A DNA stretch of 64,000 bases from Apostichopus japonicus (taxonomy: Eukaryota > Echinodermata > Holothuroidea > Aspidochirotida > Stichopodidae). Both the position numbers and the translations under genes were made by a program. The notes under the pieces are model-generated. The model did not search any database. It was not told the origin of the DNA and saw only the letters and a program-made list of their open reading frames with translations. This document shows, in pieces, positions 62,116-64,000 of the stretch (positions are counted from its first letter, which is position 1; every line of letters starts with the position of its first letter). The stretch lies in NCBI RefSeq assembly GCF_037975245.1, contig NC_092568.1, positions 11,801,501-11,865,500 of the forward strand. The letters run 5' to 3'.

Positions 62116-63978
62116 CAGGCGCGTATCCAGGATTTTCTAACCCGGGGGGCGCGAATTACTATCTAAGCGGAGCGCCACCATCAGTTGGCGCGCAGCGTAC
62201 AAGAAAATTTCTGGTTTTGATACCCCCCAGATCACCGGAAATGGCACTTCTCGGGCTTGAAAATGACCAACCAGATGTACACTTTTACCTGAGAACCAAG
62301 TATTTCCCAATAGTTCTTTTTCCATCCATAACCTTTTTGAAGATTTTCACCAGTCACACATCATGTTCGACCTCATCGCATCTCCTGTGGATCATTGCTT
62401 TTGAAGGTGATTCTACGTCGCGGTCCACAATACCCGACAGCCCCACTTTTCAAGGTTTTCAGCCCATTATTTGTTCAGAATTTGAAAATTCACATTTCTC
62501 GTGAATAAACTCACTTCAAAACATACCCATAAGGTTGCAAAAAATGTCATCTATGGACAACCAATATAGAAAAACCTCCTTGAACCCCTAACAGACCGGT
62601 CAAAATTACACGAGTAGAGGGAAGTATGATGAAGAATGTTGGTCAGGAAATTTTCGAAAATTCAGAAACACTAATTTATTGGTGTACAAATATTAAAACC
62701 TCTTATAACGGCTATTATAAAACTTGGTTGAAGGAGACGAAAAAATAGCAGATATTTCCTTCAACCGAACACTACACACATAGGCGTAGGAGGCGGGGGC
62801 TCCTACTGAAAGAAAAATAAATTGCAATGATGTAGCTAAAGGAAATGAATAGTTTAAAAAATATCTCCTTGATAATTAAAATAAAGTTGTAAGCTTGGCC
62901 GACTAATTCGACATTACTAATGTAAAAGAGAATTTTACATAATTGGACCTCCATGCTTTTTCTCCATCTACATAAGACATTTCGTGGTTTACAGCATTCC
63001 GCGGTATACTGCGCAATTTCCACGATCCGTACGGTACACGATGGCATGCGATATATGACATTGACATTAACATGTTGAACGCGCGCGGGCCGGCGCGCGA
63101 AACATTTAGGTTATATTTTTTGGGTAAGTCGTTACAGCCACCAAATCAAATGGGTTACTATGACTACACACATCGACAGTTTTGAGGCTGTTCATCCTGG
63201 AACCTCGATTTTCATGGTCACTGATATGATGTGATATCTGCTGTTTGCTTTACAAATTCGAACAGGCGCGTAGCGAATACTTTGCCAAGGGAGGGGTGAA
63301 GCCTGTAGGCAAACTATCTAAGCGTAGCGCCACCACAAATTGGCGCGAAGCGTACAAGAAAATTTTGGCCGAAATGCCTCCCAGATCGCTGGAAATGACA
63401 CTTCCACTGCCTTGTAAGTTGCATTTAAGCATTTTCTATTTTGAAATTACTAGCGATATCATAAAAAAAAAATATGCTCGGGGGGCGGTCGCCCCCTTCC
63501 CGAAATGCGTCATGTTCCCCGACGACTCGGTCGAGTTCGAGACCAGCCACAGTTGGTTTCATAGCACAATTGTTTAAGGCGTCCATACACACACACGCGT
63601 TATGGTAGACCATATATAGTATATATATAGATACATTAGTGAGAGAGGAAAAATGGAAACGTCAAAAATGGAGTTGTCGGTGAAAGGGGTAGGGTGAGGC
63701 GCACGCCCCTTCCGACATCCTCGATCCGTCACTGGCATACCCTGTGTATATAAAAGGGATCAGCGCTGTAACGATGTCACTGTTCTTCTTCCTATTCCCG
63801 GTGTCTTGGCGTATTTCTTCTACTCCCTCCTCCTTTTTCTCTCCTTCTTCTTTTTCTTTTCCCTTCCTTCCTCCTCCTCTTTTCCCCTCTTTTTTCCCTT
63901 TTTCTTCCCTTTTTTTCCTCTCCTCTTTTTCTTACCCGGGGGGCGCGCGCCCCCAACGCCCCCCTGGATACGCACCTG
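62116..63978. mobile_element. Composite TIR element of the GCGTATCCAGG family with nested insertions
   Basis: The left end is CAGGCGCGTATCCAGG and the right end (reverse complement) CAGGTGCGTATCCAGG. Both are flanked by the 5-bp word ACTAT (62111-62115, 63979-63983). The left part aligns with 38421-39010 and the right part (63495-63978) with the duplicates at 46671 and 47757. A hAT element (62779-63162) and another family left end (CAGGCGCGTAGCG at 63263) lie inside. No transposase. Superfamily uncertain. Confidence 0.55.
62779..63162. mobile_element. Non-autonomous hAT-like element, 384 bp
   Basis: The left end CATAGGCGTAGGAGGC is nearly the same as at 42404. The right end is eroded (GGTTACTATG). 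An exact 8-bp target duplication ACTACACA is present (62771-62778 and 63163-63170). The GCGCG-rich segment and TTTTTTGGGTAAGTCGTT near its right end match 42950-43005. It has lost the 84-bp repeats of that relative apart from one short piece. Confidence 0.8.
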
Positions 63979-64000
63979 ACTATCGTTCATCTTTAATAAA

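Overview
This is eukaryotic DNA and looks like a marine invertebrate. It is AT-rich and intron-rich, with tRNA-derived SINEs, several hAT-type elements with 8-bp target duplications, a CACTA-like element, and single exons that look like THAP and P2X7-like zinc-binding genes. An echinoderm would fit, but that is an impression and not a proof. There are no bacterial operons, rRNA genes or CRISPR arrays. Most open frames here are chance frames in introns and repeats.

Positions 1 to about 33,900 are a head-to-tail tandem array read on the minus strand, with a unit of about 15.7-16.7 kb. I could assemble two complete paralogous genes exon by exon. Gene A runs 15857->1255 and gene B 32539->16907. 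Each has 23 coding exons and predicts a 450-residue protein. The 21 internal exons are 33-78 nt long (mostly 45-54). All are multiples of three and all are in phase 1 at both ends, so any of them can be skipped or joined to any other without breaking the frame. The first coding exon of a third copy (Z) lies at 59-143, its body beyond the left edge. The decayed last exon of a fourth copy (C) lies at 33519-33740. I do not recognise the protein family. The architecture resembles the micro-exon genes of schistosomes, but I see no sequence relationship.

The N-terminal part (exons 1-7) and C-terminal part (exons 22-23) look folded and share a duplicated module. The middle (exons 8-21) is a Ser/Thr/Gln/Tyr-rich string of short cassettes, many beginning Asp-Gly. 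Intron 7 carries a 27-bp minisatellite in both genes. The long last intron carries SINEs and a GC-rich block. Between units lies a roughly 0.9-1.0 kb spacer with a CRE-like site and a twice-repeated motif.

From 33.9 to 51.9 kb is repeat-rich intergenic DNA. It holds two hAT elements with exact target duplications, several copies of a second TIR family, a 1.09-kb direct duplication, and weak fragments of minus-strand genes. At 52,011-52,859 is one clear plus-strand gene encoding a 282-aa, mostly helical protein of unknown function, with no intron in its coding sequence. A 4.85-kb CACTA-like element with a TG target duplication occupies 55,387-60,235. It is followed by a first exon of a P2X7-like zinc-binding gene (plus), a THAP-domain exon (minus), and nested TIR elements to the right edge.
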